DNA from: Planctomycetia bacterium
GTDB lineage: Bacteria > Planctomycetota > MHYJ01 > WSZJ01
Reading direction: 5' to 3'
Assembly (NCBI GenBank): GCA_020849035.1
Contig: JADLHC010000155.1
Span: forward strand, 1-36,229
Length of the DNA stretch: 36,229 nt
Below are positions 9,001 through 15,649 of this stretch, piece after piece. Numbering within the stretch: position 1 is the stretch's first letter; each line of letters starts with the position of its first letter. Made by a program: the position numbers and the translations under genes. The notes below the pieces were generated by a model that was given only the letters and a program-made list of their open reading frames with translations, searched no databases and had not been told where the DNA came from.

Positions 9001-11184
9001 CCGCGCATCAAGGTGCCCTTCCGGCTCCCCGCCGAGCTGATGCGCAAGAAACTCCCGAAACCGGGCACCAGGGAGTACGAACAGGCGGTCAAGGACATGC
9101 TCGACCTCCTCCGGCGCCGCGGAATCGACACGAAGGCGTTCGAGCGTTTCCAGGAGTCGCTCCGCCGCCGCTGCCGGACCCTCGAGGGCCCGGAGGGAAT
9201 CCCGGGGTTCCTGGAGTCGATCGGATTCGGCGGCGACAAGCCGAAGAACGAGGCCGAGCTCCAGGCCTGGCGCGACCGCATGGCCGAGGGCGCCGACGCG
9301 TGGTGGCTCCGCCTCCTCTCGAGCGGCGATCCCGACCTCATCCGCGAGGGCCTCCGCGCCCGCGGCGAGGCCCTCGGGCACTTCGACGAGGCCCTCCAGC
9401 ACGACGCCGAGGCCGCGATCACCGCGATCCAGGCGAACCAGAAGCTGGTCGAGGACGTCGCCAGCGCGCTCCCCTACGTCGGGGACGCGATGGACCTCAT
9501 CGCCCTGGCGACCGGCGAGACGCTGTCCGGCGAGAAGCTCGACATGCTCGGCTACGTCCTCACCGGGCTCGGCGTGTTCGGCCCGGAGATCCTCGGCAAG
9601 CTCGCGGAGACGAAGGCGGGGCGCGAAGCGCTCGAGGCCCTCGCCGAGAAGGGCGGCCATCTGGCCGACGACCTCGTCGAACGCATGGCGAAGGCGCTCG
9701 GCAAGGAGACCGACGACATCCGCCGCGGCCTTCAGAACGTTTCCGAGTTCATGACGAAGGAGCGGAAGCTGACGCTGGAGGCGATGGAGAACGAGGCCGA
9801 GTACTCGCGGCGGATCTTCGCGAACTCGGAGGCCGGCAAGGACTACATCGCGAAGATCGCGAAGGACCGCGAGGAAGCGCGGAAGCTCGTGGACGCGATG
9901 CGGAAGGCCGACGACCCGGAGGAGTTCAAGAGGCTGCTGATGGAATGGCAGTCCAACAAGACCGCGCAGTCGGTCATCCACGACGACGTGTTCCCGAACG
10001 ACCTGCGGAAGCGCGTGAACGACGCCCTGGAGAAGCAGTACCAGCAGGTGGATTCCGGCGTCGCGCGCAAGCTCCGCGACAACGACGGCGTCAAGTCGCT
10101 GGCCGAGCGGCACGGCCTCAAGCCGGGCGAGTACGACGTCGCCCCCCTCACGATCACGAACACCGGGAAGAAGGGGAACCCCTCGAAGGTCACCTGCGGC
10201 CGCGACCGCGACGTCACCTACGTCCTCGGGAAGACCGACGCGAACGGCAACTTCGTCCCCATCCGGGACGCCAACGGCAAGGCCATCATGATCGACCACT
10301 CCATCACCGAGCCCGTCTACGCCGAGGCGTACTGGAAGAACGCGAAGCACACCAACACGCCCGGCACCCCCGAGGAAATGCGCGACTTCCTCCGCAAGAA
10401 CGACCAGGCCGTCACCGACCGCTTCCACCCCGAGGCCTACAACCCCGGCGAGGTCGGCCTCGACGACTTTCTCAACAAGAAGATCACTCCCACGATGACC
10501 CGCCTGGAGGACGTCCGGGACACCATCCGCTGGAAGGGCGACGAGTGGTTCGAGAAGGCGCAGCACGCGATCGCGAAAGGCGACCCGGTCGAGGCGGCGC
10601 GCCACGCGGGGGAGGGGATGCGCCAGACCACGAAGCAGTGGGACAACATCATCATGACCCGGGTGGACCAGTACAAAGGCCTCGTCAACGTCGAGGTGCC
10701 GCCGCGGCTCCAGAAGGGCATGGAGATCTTCAAGAAGGTCGAGTCCCGCCAGATCACCGTCCGGGAGGCCGAGGCGATGCTCGACGCCCTGACGCCCCCG
10801 GGGAGCGCCAAGCGCTTCACGAAGGAGGCCCTGGTTGCCGACGCCGCCGCGTACTTCGAGGCGCTGGAGAAGGGGCCGGGGGCGGCGTTCCGCAAGGTGA
10901 AGACGTCGCAGGTGCGCGAGGCGCTGGCGGCGGTTCCGGGACGCGGCGGCGCGGAGTGGGGGACGCAGTCGCTGGAGAAGATCAACGACGCGCTGCGCAA
11001 CGGGCACGTGGACGGGACGACCTTCATGAAGATGCGCGACGAGACGACGCGGGCGCTCGTCTCGGGGGCGACGACGCCCGAGGCGAAGAAGGCGCTCCGG
11101 GAATGGGCGCGCGGGGCCGGAAACGGCAAACTGCTGAACAACGGGGAAGTCGAGCAGATCCTGAGGGCGCTCGGTCCCGAGTAA
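3064..11184 (+). CDS. Giant exported multidomain protein with EWGNN repeats and pre-toxin-like C-terminus
   Basis: This is a 2706-residue protein with a signal peptide at about residues 1-23. An AGGAG ribosome binding site precedes the start. Residues 30-310 hold carboxypeptidase-regulatory-like beta modules. Five PPC-like repeats follow, each ending in EWGNN, with the motif Glu at 401, 517, 636, 753 and 869, so the period is 116-119. Next come a PKD-like module (~893-976, DADGDGKADF), an Ig-like module (~984-1076), an FN3-like module (~1077-1158), Asp-rich calcium-type motifs (~1414-1462), a CARDB-like module (~1593-1706) and two more Ig-like modules (to ~1885). A Pro/Ala linker (~1885-1965) leads to a helical region. 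Residues ~2130-2180 (PYVGDAMDL, TGETLSGEKL) resemble the pre-toxin TG motif. The last ~500 residues carry CGRDRDVTYVL (2378) and DRFHPEAYN (~2453-2460) and match no family I recognise. A surface-exposed effector is inferred. A 103-residue gene follows 15 bp later. Confidence 0.85.
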   Translation: MRRVPLLAIAVVMSLATVDSVRSEEGKGRRVPPGALTLLVTAGGKPTAGVVVHVGPRYAGTGLDGRAVLDGVPAGTWKLVVEELGFDRIERELQVGEGPRPVVEVPLAAVKPATVRGQIVLAGDGRGLAGAVVRVDPVSVAAQARGPFDFTTDFDGRFTLLSVPPGRYRAAVRADGCKAAGWDFDVAPGMADLAWELRGIYEEATLAVEVKDAATGKAVAGARVILAEAWPQGAMGTRDCDASGRAEFAGLQFGLLNWADGKGAVARARRHVSVRVEAEGYQPAVVPAALSQGSRVQVAVNPLAVVKEQEPNPQAQPQAILSGAPVEFRLNPVGDVDAFRLRVRNPALLRFETEPKGVLELWGRVLTADGRLMTERGCGLNDTLTMVAEAAPGEYRVEISEWGNNAASETPVYLRVTEIPAPDPFEPNETQETARAVRSGEELRGCTFPAGDQDWFRLEMKRPGHLRITRPAHVLETWIRVVDAQGRVRGETGAGSRQPLDLQVGLDAGTFGLQVQEWGNNGSSTEPWTIRVETWLDDGVDDPAPQQGRVAAVRTLALNSLAGATIDPVGDADRFAVPLPSAGVVKLRATGPTELWMRLIAADGKVLTEGGTGAGGTLALEWSATGPCTPVLELSEWGNNGWSPSPYSVWTAWVPCDETEALQRNESLRDASDADPGDILRGSMSPVGDQDFWRLTTPGPGRLTVQGSAPTELWVRLLGPTGQILNEGGVGDGQEGTWTANIPVGTCFVHVQEWGNNGAHSGDYALRTRFDRAEPAEREPLNTDPVRLIKPGEARSFFMDQVGDRDRFVFDIAEKGRFSVRLGAATEIWARLFDDRTGKMVWEGGTGAGWPKWDFEAAGPTRYRLEMEEWGNNGWSPEPSWVLVDGKGREIPAVRVGGVAEATDPLKVVFSRAEVKGAAAPKSVRVDADGDGKADFDLPAGGATFTYAAEGTYPAESWAESADGIVTRTTFWVSATGPREKKGVQLRVDDPREGATLESESRCRVRAVSYTGARVVSVSAALDGRAAASSHSAPFDLDVPWLAAGAGEHVLAVTAVDAKGESATVERRFRVSEYFDLQPADGAVVSGNEVRVSWRSAGWGKAAARFRPKGTEAWKEVLGERGRDRRVVLEGLEPGQVYEFQAIGDGEPSAVRTVTRVKGLAFGRGRYGATIARDYDQRLGISVRNHSDKAMTVRLECGKPAAESRLLVGFVGEGSEGRPFSLQPGEERDFLLGISAQDVLAPVHRFPVRISSESGFSDEAEVEVTVKLPVVKLEWQDLGAEKDGLGKKYRLWNRGDGLTDLKIGADRPGVAVEPAADHAMLPAGGAMDVLVRPVLGEGFTGTEAEIRAGAFDKSETRKFTCALPDGEKIHGVDLVCGAGTGGDLEAVMRARSLAGAWLDPGYVDWSRRESPQDTDGDGRPDRWTLDDRKEFIRWTGMDTDGDGEVDFVHGDVGLDGQVDYAGFRTAGGWERTNLVDAWLEMGFSLPWARDAYEKHDLDVVMNGRVVGRLRDTVPEGNYAFPIPASAIRFGDDGTPGDNSFELASEHLRGGHYVVSSDFNVRTRLTSSRVWAAGKTEEEARKRVLGTEGLSLAGPDWSVSSREIAGPAGGTARKGEVVSLSVPLRNLGAAGADRVEVALARALPGGTPVELARQVVEGPPLGGATVVTFPWTAAAGTHSLRIIADPDRATGDPDPGNNVAMITVTVPGDDAKPTIALEGITDGATLSGTALRARARASDDSGVARVEARVDGGLWTELEPGAEGFDVKGLLQPGAHRVDVRAVDGGGNIAEQGARVNVDAKLPEAAVEGLAAGQSFDTRTAPVAIRTGPDAALAGVRVNGGPWQKLPIRDGVAKGAVRLPYGNANVETMVADGQGAIRKSSTPVTCTAQPDGPEPPLGEPEQGIVDVPGLGAVDLFASPSQVVAPRRAPAPRNADAGTPDQPAAASAPPRPWSAGAPARPSASRQLAVRRRQQDWYCTNRPRIKVPFRLPAELMRKKLPKPGTREYEQAVKDMLDLLRRRGIDTKAFERFQESLRRRCRTLEGPEGIPGFLESIGFGGDKPKNEAELQAWRDRMAEGADAWWLRLLSSGDPDLIREGLRARGEALGHFDEALQHDAEAAITAIQANQKLVEDVASALPYVGDAMDLIALATGETLSGEKLDMLGYVLTGLGVFGPEILGKLAETKAGREALEALAEKGGHLADDLVERMAKALGKETDDIRRGLQNVSEFMTKERKLTLEAMENEAEYSRRIFANSEAGKDYIAKIAKDREEARKLVDAMRKADDPEEFKRLLMEWQSNKTAQSVIHDDVFPNDLRKRVNDALEKQYQQVDSGVARKLRDNDGVKSLAERHGLKPGEYDVAPLTITNTGKKGNPSKVTCGRDRDVTYVLGKTDANGNFVPIRDANGKAIMIDHSITEPVYAEAYWKNAKHTNTPGTPEEMRDFLRKNDQAVTDRFHPEAYNPGEVGLDDFLNKKITPTMTRLEDVRDTIRWKGDEWFEKAQHAIAKGDPVEAARHAGEGMRQTTKQWDNIIMTRVDQYKGLVNVEVPPRLQKGMEIFKKVESRQITVREAEAMLDALTPPGSAKRFTKEALVADAAAYFEALEKGPGAAFRKVKTSQVREALAAVPGRGGAEWGTQSLEKINDALRNGHVDGTTFMKMRDETTRALVSGATTPEAKKALREWARGAGNGKLLNNGEVEQILRALGPE

Positions 11185-11199
11185 CAGGGAGGATCACCG

Positions 11200-11511
11200 A
11201 TGTCCGTCCTGCTGGAGTTCTCGATGTCGCCGCTCGGGAAGGGCGAGTCCGTCAGCAAGTACGTCGCCCGGAGCCTCGAGATCATCGACCGCTCGGGAGT
11301 CGCCTACCGGCTCAATCCCATGGGAACGGTGCTGGAAGGCTCGTGGGACGAGGTGATGCGCGTCGTGAAGAAGTGCTACGAGCGCATGTCGAAGGACTGC
11401 GGCCGGATCTCCTGCGCGATCAAGATCGACGCCCGCAAGGGGCACGACGGCCGCCTCCAGTCGAAGGTCGCGAGCGTCGAACGGCGCCTGGGAAAGCGGC
11501 TCCGGACGTGA
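11200..11511 (+). CDS. MTH1187/UPF0045 family thiamine-binding protein
   Basis: This 103-residue protein matches the thiamine-binding MTH1187/YkoF-like superfamily over its whole length. It opens with a beta strand (VLLEFSMSPLG), continues with GESVSKYVARSLEIIDRSG and YRLNPMGTVLEGSWDEVMRVVKKC, and ends with SCAIKIDAR. The family size is about 100 residues, so it looks complete. A GGAG ribosome binding site lies upstream. It starts 15 bp after the giant gene and is probably co-transcribed with it. That is the slot where a polymorphic toxin's immunity gene would sit, but the family is not a known immunity family. It is probably cytoplasmic. Confidence 0.85.
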   Translation: MSVLLEFSMSPLGKGESVSKYVARSLEIIDRSGVAYRLNPMGTVLEGSWDEVMRVVKKCYERMSKDCGRISCAIKIDARKGHDGRLQSKVASVERRLGKRLRT

Positions 11512-11512
11512 A

Positions 11513-11543
11513 GGGAGGCCCGGCGCGCCGCCGGGTCCCCTCC
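11513..11543. terminator. Bidirectional hairpin between convergent genes
   Basis: A perfect stem CCCGGCG (11519-11525) / CGCCGGG (11529-11535) with a CGC loop is extended by partial GGGAGG/CCCCTCC pairing. It lies in the 40-bp gap between the thiamine-binding gene and the Old Yellow Enzyme gene, which end toward each other. There is no T-run. Confidence 0.5.
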
Positions 11544-11551
11544 ACGGCGGG

Positions 11552-12631
11552 TCATTTCAACGCAGGGTAGTCGGTGTAGCCCTTCTCGCCCGGCGTGTAG
11601 AACGTGTTCATGTCCGCCGGGGCAAGCGTGGCGCCGGCCTTCAGGCGGGCCGGCAGGTCCGGGTTGGAGATGAAGGGCCTGCCGAAAGCGACGAGGTGCC
11701 CACGTCCCGACGCGAGGTCGGCGTTGGCGCGCGCGAGGTCGTAGCCGCCGCTCAGCACGATCGTGCCCCCGAACGCCGCGCGCATCTTCGTGACCGTCGA
11801 TTCCGCCGGCTTCGGGGCGCCCATCGAGGAGTGGTCGACGATGTGCAGGTAGACGAGCCCGAGGGCTCCCAGCTGCCTCGCCAGGTACTCGTACTGCGGC
11901 TCGACCTCGGGGAAGGGGGCGATGTCGTTGAACACGCCGTAGGGCGAGAGCCGGATCCCCACGCGGTCCTTCCCGATCGCCATCGCGCACGCCGCCGCCA
12001 CCTCGAGGACGAACCGGCAGCGCTTCTCGATCGACCCGCCGTAGCCGTCCGTCCGGCGGTTCGAGCCGGGGTTGAGGAACTGCTCGAGGAGGTAGCCGTT
12101 GGCGGAGTGGAGCTCGACGCCGTCGAAGCCCGCCTCGCGGGCGTTCTTCGCGCCCTGCACGAACTCGTCCACCGCCTTGCGGATGTCGGCCTCGGTCATC
12201 TCGCGCGGGGCCGGGTGCGGCTGCATGCCCTGGGAGTCCGTGTACATCTTGCCCGCGGCGGCGACGGCCGAGGGGCCGAGGAGCTCGGCGCCCGGGGGCA
12301 GGTTGGCGGGGTGGCCGATGCGCCCGGTGTGCATGACCTGGAGGAAGATGTGCCCGCCCTTCGCGTGCACCGCGGCGGTGGCGGCCTTCCAGCCCGCGAC
12401 CTGCGCCGCGGAGTAGATCCCCGGGATGCGCGCATACCCCAGGCCGTTGGGGGAGGGCGAGGTGCCTTCCGTGACGATGAGGCCCGCGGAGGCGCGCTGT
12501 TCGTAGTAGGTCGCGACGATCGGTCCCGGCACGTTCCCGATCGAGCGGTTGCGGGTCATGGGGGACATGACGATGCGGTTCCGGAGCGTGACCGGGCCGA
12601 GCGCGTACGTGCTGAACAGGTCGGTGGCCAT
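11552..12631 (-). CDS. Old Yellow Enzyme family alkene reductase (FMN)
   Basis: This is a 359-residue NADH:flavin oxidoreductase of the classical Old Yellow Enzyme group, which reduces activated C=C bonds using FMN. It opens with the FMN-binding segment LRNRIVMSPMTRNRS (residues 16-30). The substrate-anion-binding pair is H175/N178 in VELHSANGYLLEQFLNP, with the conserved proton-donor-type Y180. NRRTDGYGGSIEKR (191-204) and the C-terminal phosphate-binding GRPFISNPDLP are also present. Length is normal for the family and there is no signal peptide. It is the last gene of a minus-strand unit, 9 bp after the class V aminotransferase gene. The physiological substrate cannot be read from the sequence. 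Confidence 0.95.
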   Translation of the reverse strand: MATDLFSTYALGPVTLRNRIVMSPMTRNRSIGNVPGPIVATYYEQRASAGLIVTEGTSPSPNGLGYARIPGIYSAAQVAGWKAATAAVHAKGGHIFLQVMHTGRIGHPANLPPGAELLGPSAVAAAGKMYTDSQGMQPHPAPREMTEADIRKAVDEFVQGAKNAREAGFDGVELHSANGYLLEQFLNPGSNRRTDGYGGSIEKRCRFVLEVAAACAMAIGKDRVGIRLSPYGVFNDIAPFPEVEPQYEYLARQLGALGLVYLHIVDHSSMGAPKPAESTVTKMRAAFGGTIVLSGGYDLARANADLASGRGHLVAFGRPFISNPDLPARLKAGATLAPADMNTFYTPGEKGYTDYPALK

Positions 12632-12640
12632 GGCGTCCTT

Positions 12641-13828
12641 TCAGAGTGTGGAGTCGAGGGCGGCGATCAGCCGCCGTGTTTCGTCCGGCGTGTTGTAGTG
12701 CAGGAAGCTCGCGCGCACAACCCCGTTCCTGCCCCGGAGCCCGAGCGCGTCCACGGCGCGCGCCGCGTAGAAGTCGCCGGCCTTGACCGCCACGAGCGCC
12801 GCGTCGAGCGCCGGCAGGACCGAGAAGGCGTCGCGCCCCTCGACCGCGAACGCGACGGTGGGCACCCGGTCCGCCCCCGGACGCCCGAGCACGCGCACGC
12901 CGCGGCGGGAGCGGAGGAAGTCGAGAAGCGGCGCCGCCAGCGCCGCCTCGTGCCGCTCCACGGCGGCGAATGCGTCCCCGAACCGCGCTTCCAGCTCCGC
13001 GAAATAGGCTCCGATCGCAGGAAGCGCCGCCACGAGCTCGTGCGGGACGCTGCCGGGCTCGAACTTGTACGGCACCGCGTCGGCCGGGATGAAGGCGTGG
13101 TTCTGCGACCGCGCGCGCTGCAGCAGGTCGCGCTTCCCGTACACCATCCCGAGGTGAGGCCCGAAGAGCTTGTAGAGCGACACGGCGTAGAAGTCGGCGC
13201 CGATCGCGCGGACGTCGACCCTGCGGTGCGGGGCGAAGGCGACGCCGTCGACGCAGGCGAGGGCGCCGGCGGCGTGGATGCGCTTCACGAGCGCCGCCGC
13301 GTCGTGGACGGTGCCGACGATGTTGGAGACGTGGGTGAAGGCGACGAGGCGCGTGCGCGGCGAGAGGACGGCGTCGAGACCGGCGGGGGTGAGCTCGGCG
13401 AGGCCGCGGTCCATGGCCCACTCGCGCACGACGACGCCGTCCTCGGCGAGCTCGCGCCACGGGCCGATGTTCGACTCGTGGTCGAGGTCCGTCACGACGA
13501 CTTCGTCTCCCGGGCGGAACATCGGGCGGAGCGCGCGGGCGAGGAGCCGCAGGCACGCCGTGCTCGACGGGCCCAGGAACATCTCGTTCTCGTCCGCGCC
13601 CACGAGCCGCGCCGCGGCGGCGTGCCCCTCGTGGAACAGCCGCATGGCCTCCGCGGACTGCGCGTACGTCCCCCCGTGCTGCACGCAGCACCGCGACATG
13701 TAATCCGCGACCCGCTCGATCGCCCCTCGCAGCGGCACGCTGCCCCCCGCGTTGTCCAGGAGCGCCCACGGCGTGTCGAGGGCCGGGAAGTGCGAGCGCA
13801 CGAACGCGAGGTCGGCAGGGGAGAACAT
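12641..13828 (-). CDS. PLP-dependent class V aminotransferase, cysteine-desulfurase-like
   Basis: This 395-residue fold-type I PLP enzyme resembles the cysteine desulfurase-like subgroup. H117 (DHESN) would stack on the cofactor, D194 (ACVDGVAFAPH) would contact the pyridine nitrogen, and K220 (YAVSLYKLFGPHLG) is the likely Schiff-base lysine. The N-terminus (LDNAGGSVPL) and the loop SSTACLRLLARAL are typical. I see no obvious catalytic cysteine loop of the IscS/SufS type near the C-terminus, so true desulfurase activity is uncertain. It sits 10 bp downstream of the GNAT gene and 9 bp upstream of the Old Yellow Enzyme gene, which implies co-transcription. Confidence 0.9.
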   Translation of the reverse strand: MFSPADLAFVRSHFPALDTPWALLDNAGGSVPLRGAIERVADYMSRCCVQHGGTYAQSAEAMRLFHEGHAAAARLVGADENEMFLGPSSTACLRLLARALRPMFRPGDEVVVTDLDHESNIGPWRELAEDGVVVREWAMDRGLAELTPAGLDAVLSPRTRLVAFTHVSNIVGTVHDAAALVKRIHAAGALACVDGVAFAPHRRVDVRAIGADFYAVSLYKLFGPHLGMVYGKRDLLQRARSQNHAFIPADAVPYKFEPGSVPHELVAALPAIGAYFAELEARFGDAFAAVERHEAALAAPLLDFLRSRRGVRVLGRPGADRVPTVAFAVEGRDAFSVLPALDAALVAVKAGDFYAARAVDALGLRGRNGVVRASFLHYNTPDETRRLIAALDSTL

Positions 13829-13838
13829 CGCCGGGAGT

Positions 13839-14351
13839 CTACGCGCGGGGGACCGGCTTGAGGAACAGGACCATGAGCTCCTCGTCGACCGTCCTGCGCC
13901 CGACCTTCATCGCGCGGCGCTCGACGCCGAACGACCGGAATCCGACGGCGCGGTAGACGGCGCGCGCGGGGCGGTTCCAGGTGCCGACGTCGAGGCGCAC
14001 CTGCTCGACCCCGCGGGTCGCGCGCAGCCGGCGGATCGCCTCCTCCATGAGCCGCCGCGCGAGGCCGAGGCCGCGGTGCCCTGGCGCGACGTAGACCCCC
14101 CAGATCGTCACCTTGTGGCGCGCCTTGGCAGAGGTCTCGCGGAAGTACCCCACCGTACCCGCAAGCTCCCCGTCCACGAACGCCCCCAGCACCGGGCTTG
14201 CCGCGAGCCGCTCGGCATACACCGCGGTCCCCTTGCGCGCCCCCTCGGCGTGCGACTCGAGGAACGCGTCCGGATGCTCGCGGAGCATCCGGAGGCGGAT
14301 CGCGCGGTATTCCGCCGCGTCCGCCCGACCGAGCCTCCTGATCCGGATCAC
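13839..14351 (-). CDS. GNAT family N-acetyltransferase
   Basis: This is a 170-residue acetyltransferase. Acetyl-CoA-binding motif A is visible as WGVYVAPGHRGLGLARRLMEEA (residues ~84-105). Motif B follows as VRLDVGTWNRPARAVYRAVGFRSFG. The GTG start at 14351 is chosen because the alignment-like region begins there (VIRIRRLGRADAAEYRAIRL). It also overlaps the stop codon of the upstream serine hydrolase by four bases (GTGA), a classic translational-coupling arrangement. The longer open frame upstream runs antiparallel through the serine hydrolase gene and is not protein-like. The substrate is unknown. Confidence 0.88.
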   Translation of the reverse strand: MIRIRRLGRADAAEYRAIRLRMLREHPDAFLESHAEGARKGTAVYAERLAASPVLGAFVDGELAGTVGYFRETSAKARHKVTIWGVYVAPGHRGLGLARRLMEEAIRRLRATRGVEQVRLDVGTWNRPARAVYRAVGFRSFGVERRAMKVGRRTVDEELMVLFLKPVPRA

Positions 14352-15526
14352 TTTTCGCTCCAGGACTTGATCGCCGCCCCCGCCGCCTCGTCCGTCCCCT
14401 TCCCGCCCGCGTCGCCGCCGGCATTCGTCGCCACCAGCACCGCAAACCCCTTCTCCGGCGCCAGCCACGTCACGCAGAACCACATCGTGTTCGACCCGTT
14501 GTGCGTCAGCACCCGCCCCGTGTCGCCGTCCTTCCCGCCCTTCGCCCAAGGCCGCGTCCCGGTCGCCCAGCCCATCGCATAGTTGTCTCCCGGAGGCGTG
14601 TGGAGCTTCTTCCACGACTCCTCGCCCAGGAATGGCCCTTCCGCCCCCGCTTTACGCCCCCGCCGTTCGCCCCCGCCGTCCGCCCCGCCTTCCAGATGCG
14701 CCGCCACGAACTTCCCCCATTCCGGCAGGGACATGTGCACGATGCCGGCGGGGCCGATGGCGACGGGATTGTCCGAGCCGGGGCCCGGCTCGACGGGGTC
14801 GCCTTTGGAGGTGTGGCCGCGGGGCTGGTCGGCTTTCTCGGCCGCGCGGCCGGGCGCGCCAAACCCCGCGCTTTCGATGCCGAGCGGCGCGAAGACCTCG
14901 CGCTTCATGAGGTCCTCCCACGCGGTCCCCGTGACGACCTCCGCCACGTGCCCGGCGATCGCGAAACCGGCGTTGGAATAGACGTACTTCGTGCCGGGGT
15001 CGTACTCCGGCGCATGGGCGACGACCCCTTCGAGCAGCAGCCGGCGCGCTTCCGTCTGCGTCCCTTTGTGGGCCCGCAGCTCTCCCCACAGGCCGTCGCG
15101 GTCGAGCGCCGCGGGGGCGCCCCCGCGGTTGGCCAGCAGCTGCTCGAGCGTCACGGCCCGCCAGCCCTCATCCATCCGGTCCTCGAGCTTCGGGAAGACC
15201 TCGCCCAGCGTGGTCGTCCAGCGGAGCTTCCCCTGCTCGACGAGGCGCGCGACGAGCGTCGCCGTCATCGCCTTCGTGCAGGAGCCGAGGTGCCAGAGGT
15301 CCGCCGTCGTCACGGGCTCTTCGCGGCCGGCGCGCCTCGAGCCGACGGCGCCCTGGGCCTGGAGGCCGTCCGCCGTCACGACCACCGCCGCCAGCGAAGG
15401 CAACTTGTGCTTCGCCCGGATCGGCTCCAGCACGTCGTCGAGCGAACGCGGGTCGCCGGCGGAAGCGCCCGCCGGGGCGATGGCGAGCGCGAGGGCTGCC
15501 AGGAAAGCGCGAGGCGGGGTTCTCAT
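14348..15526 (-). CDS. Exported serine hydrolase, class C beta-lactamase family
   Basis: This 392-residue protein has a signal peptide (about residues 1-23, ending AGASAG). It carries the three motifs of the beta-lactamase/DD-peptidase-like serine hydrolases. These are the nucleophile motif SCTK (S82, K85), the YSN motif (Y183-N185), and HNG (342-344) in place of KTG. These enzymes act outside the cytoplasm as esterases, peptidases or amidases. The HNG form is usual for the esterase-like branch, so beta-lactam resistance should not be assumed. A Gly/Arg-rich insertion lies near residues 280-297. The ribosome binding site AGGAGGTGA is near-perfect. It is the first full-length gene of a four-gene unit; its start overlaps a 22-codon ORF and its stop overlaps the GNAT start. 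Confidence 0.92.
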   Translation of the reverse strand: MRTPPRAFLAALALAIAPAGASAGDPRSLDDVLEPIRAKHKLPSLAAVVVTADGLQAQGAVGSRRAGREEPVTTADLWHLGSCTKAMTATLVARLVEQGKLRWTTTLGEVFPKLEDRMDEGWRAVTLEQLLANRGGAPAALDRDGLWGELRAHKGTQTEARRLLLEGVVAHAPEYDPGTKYVYSNAGFAIAGHVAEVVTGTAWEDLMKREVFAPLGIESAGFGAPGRAAEKADQPRGHTSKGDPVEPGPGSDNPVAIGPAGIVHMSLPEWGKFVAAHLEGGADGGGERRGRKAGAEGPFLGEESWKKLHTPPGDNYAMGWATGTRPWAKGGKDGDTGRVLTHNGSNTMWFCVTWLAPEKGFAVLVATNAGGDAGGKGTDEAAGAAIKSWSEK

Positions 15527-15591
15527 GCCTTCACCTCCTGCAAGCTCTTCGTCGCGGACGGGAAGATGCGAAAGCTCAACTGCGGGCGCAT
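15523..15591 (-). CDS. Possible 22-codon upstream ORF coupled to the serine hydrolase
   Basis: A short frame begins with ATG at 15591 (MRPQLSFRIF...), seven to nine bases after an AGGAG-type site. It ends at a TGA that overlaps the serine hydrolase ATG by four bases (ATGA). The serine hydrolase ribosome binding site lies within its last codons. It has no recognisable domain. It may act as a translational-coupling leader, or be a remnant of a gene's 5' end. Chance is possible given its size. Confidence 0.35.
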   Translation of the reverse strand: MRPQLSFRIFPSATKSLQEVKA

Positions 15592-15649
15592 GGGGAGTGT
15601 CTCCTGGAGGGTGAATGGGCGCCGGGATTGTACGGCTGCGCGGGTGCCG

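Noticed and set aside
3121..11007. Antisense open frame of 2628 codons opposite the 2706-residue gene
   Set aside because: It is Arg/Leu/Val/Gly-rich with no domains and no ribosome binding site. High GC and codon bias on the sense strand remove stops from this antisense frame. The sense frame has a signal peptide and recognisable modules.
6651..11570. 1639-codon alternative frame on the + strand
   Set aside because: It is an Arg/Gly-rich shadow of the giant gene with no protein-like motifs.
14352..14615. N-terminal extension of the acetyltransferase
   Set aside because: It lies inside the serine hydrolase gene on the same strand in another frame and is Gly/Arg-rich. The GTGA overlap start fits the domain.
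14348..15526. Reading the serine hydrolase as an antibiotic-resistance beta-lactamase
   Set aside because: The third motif is HNG, as in esterase-like members, and nothing in the context suggests beta-lactam resistance.
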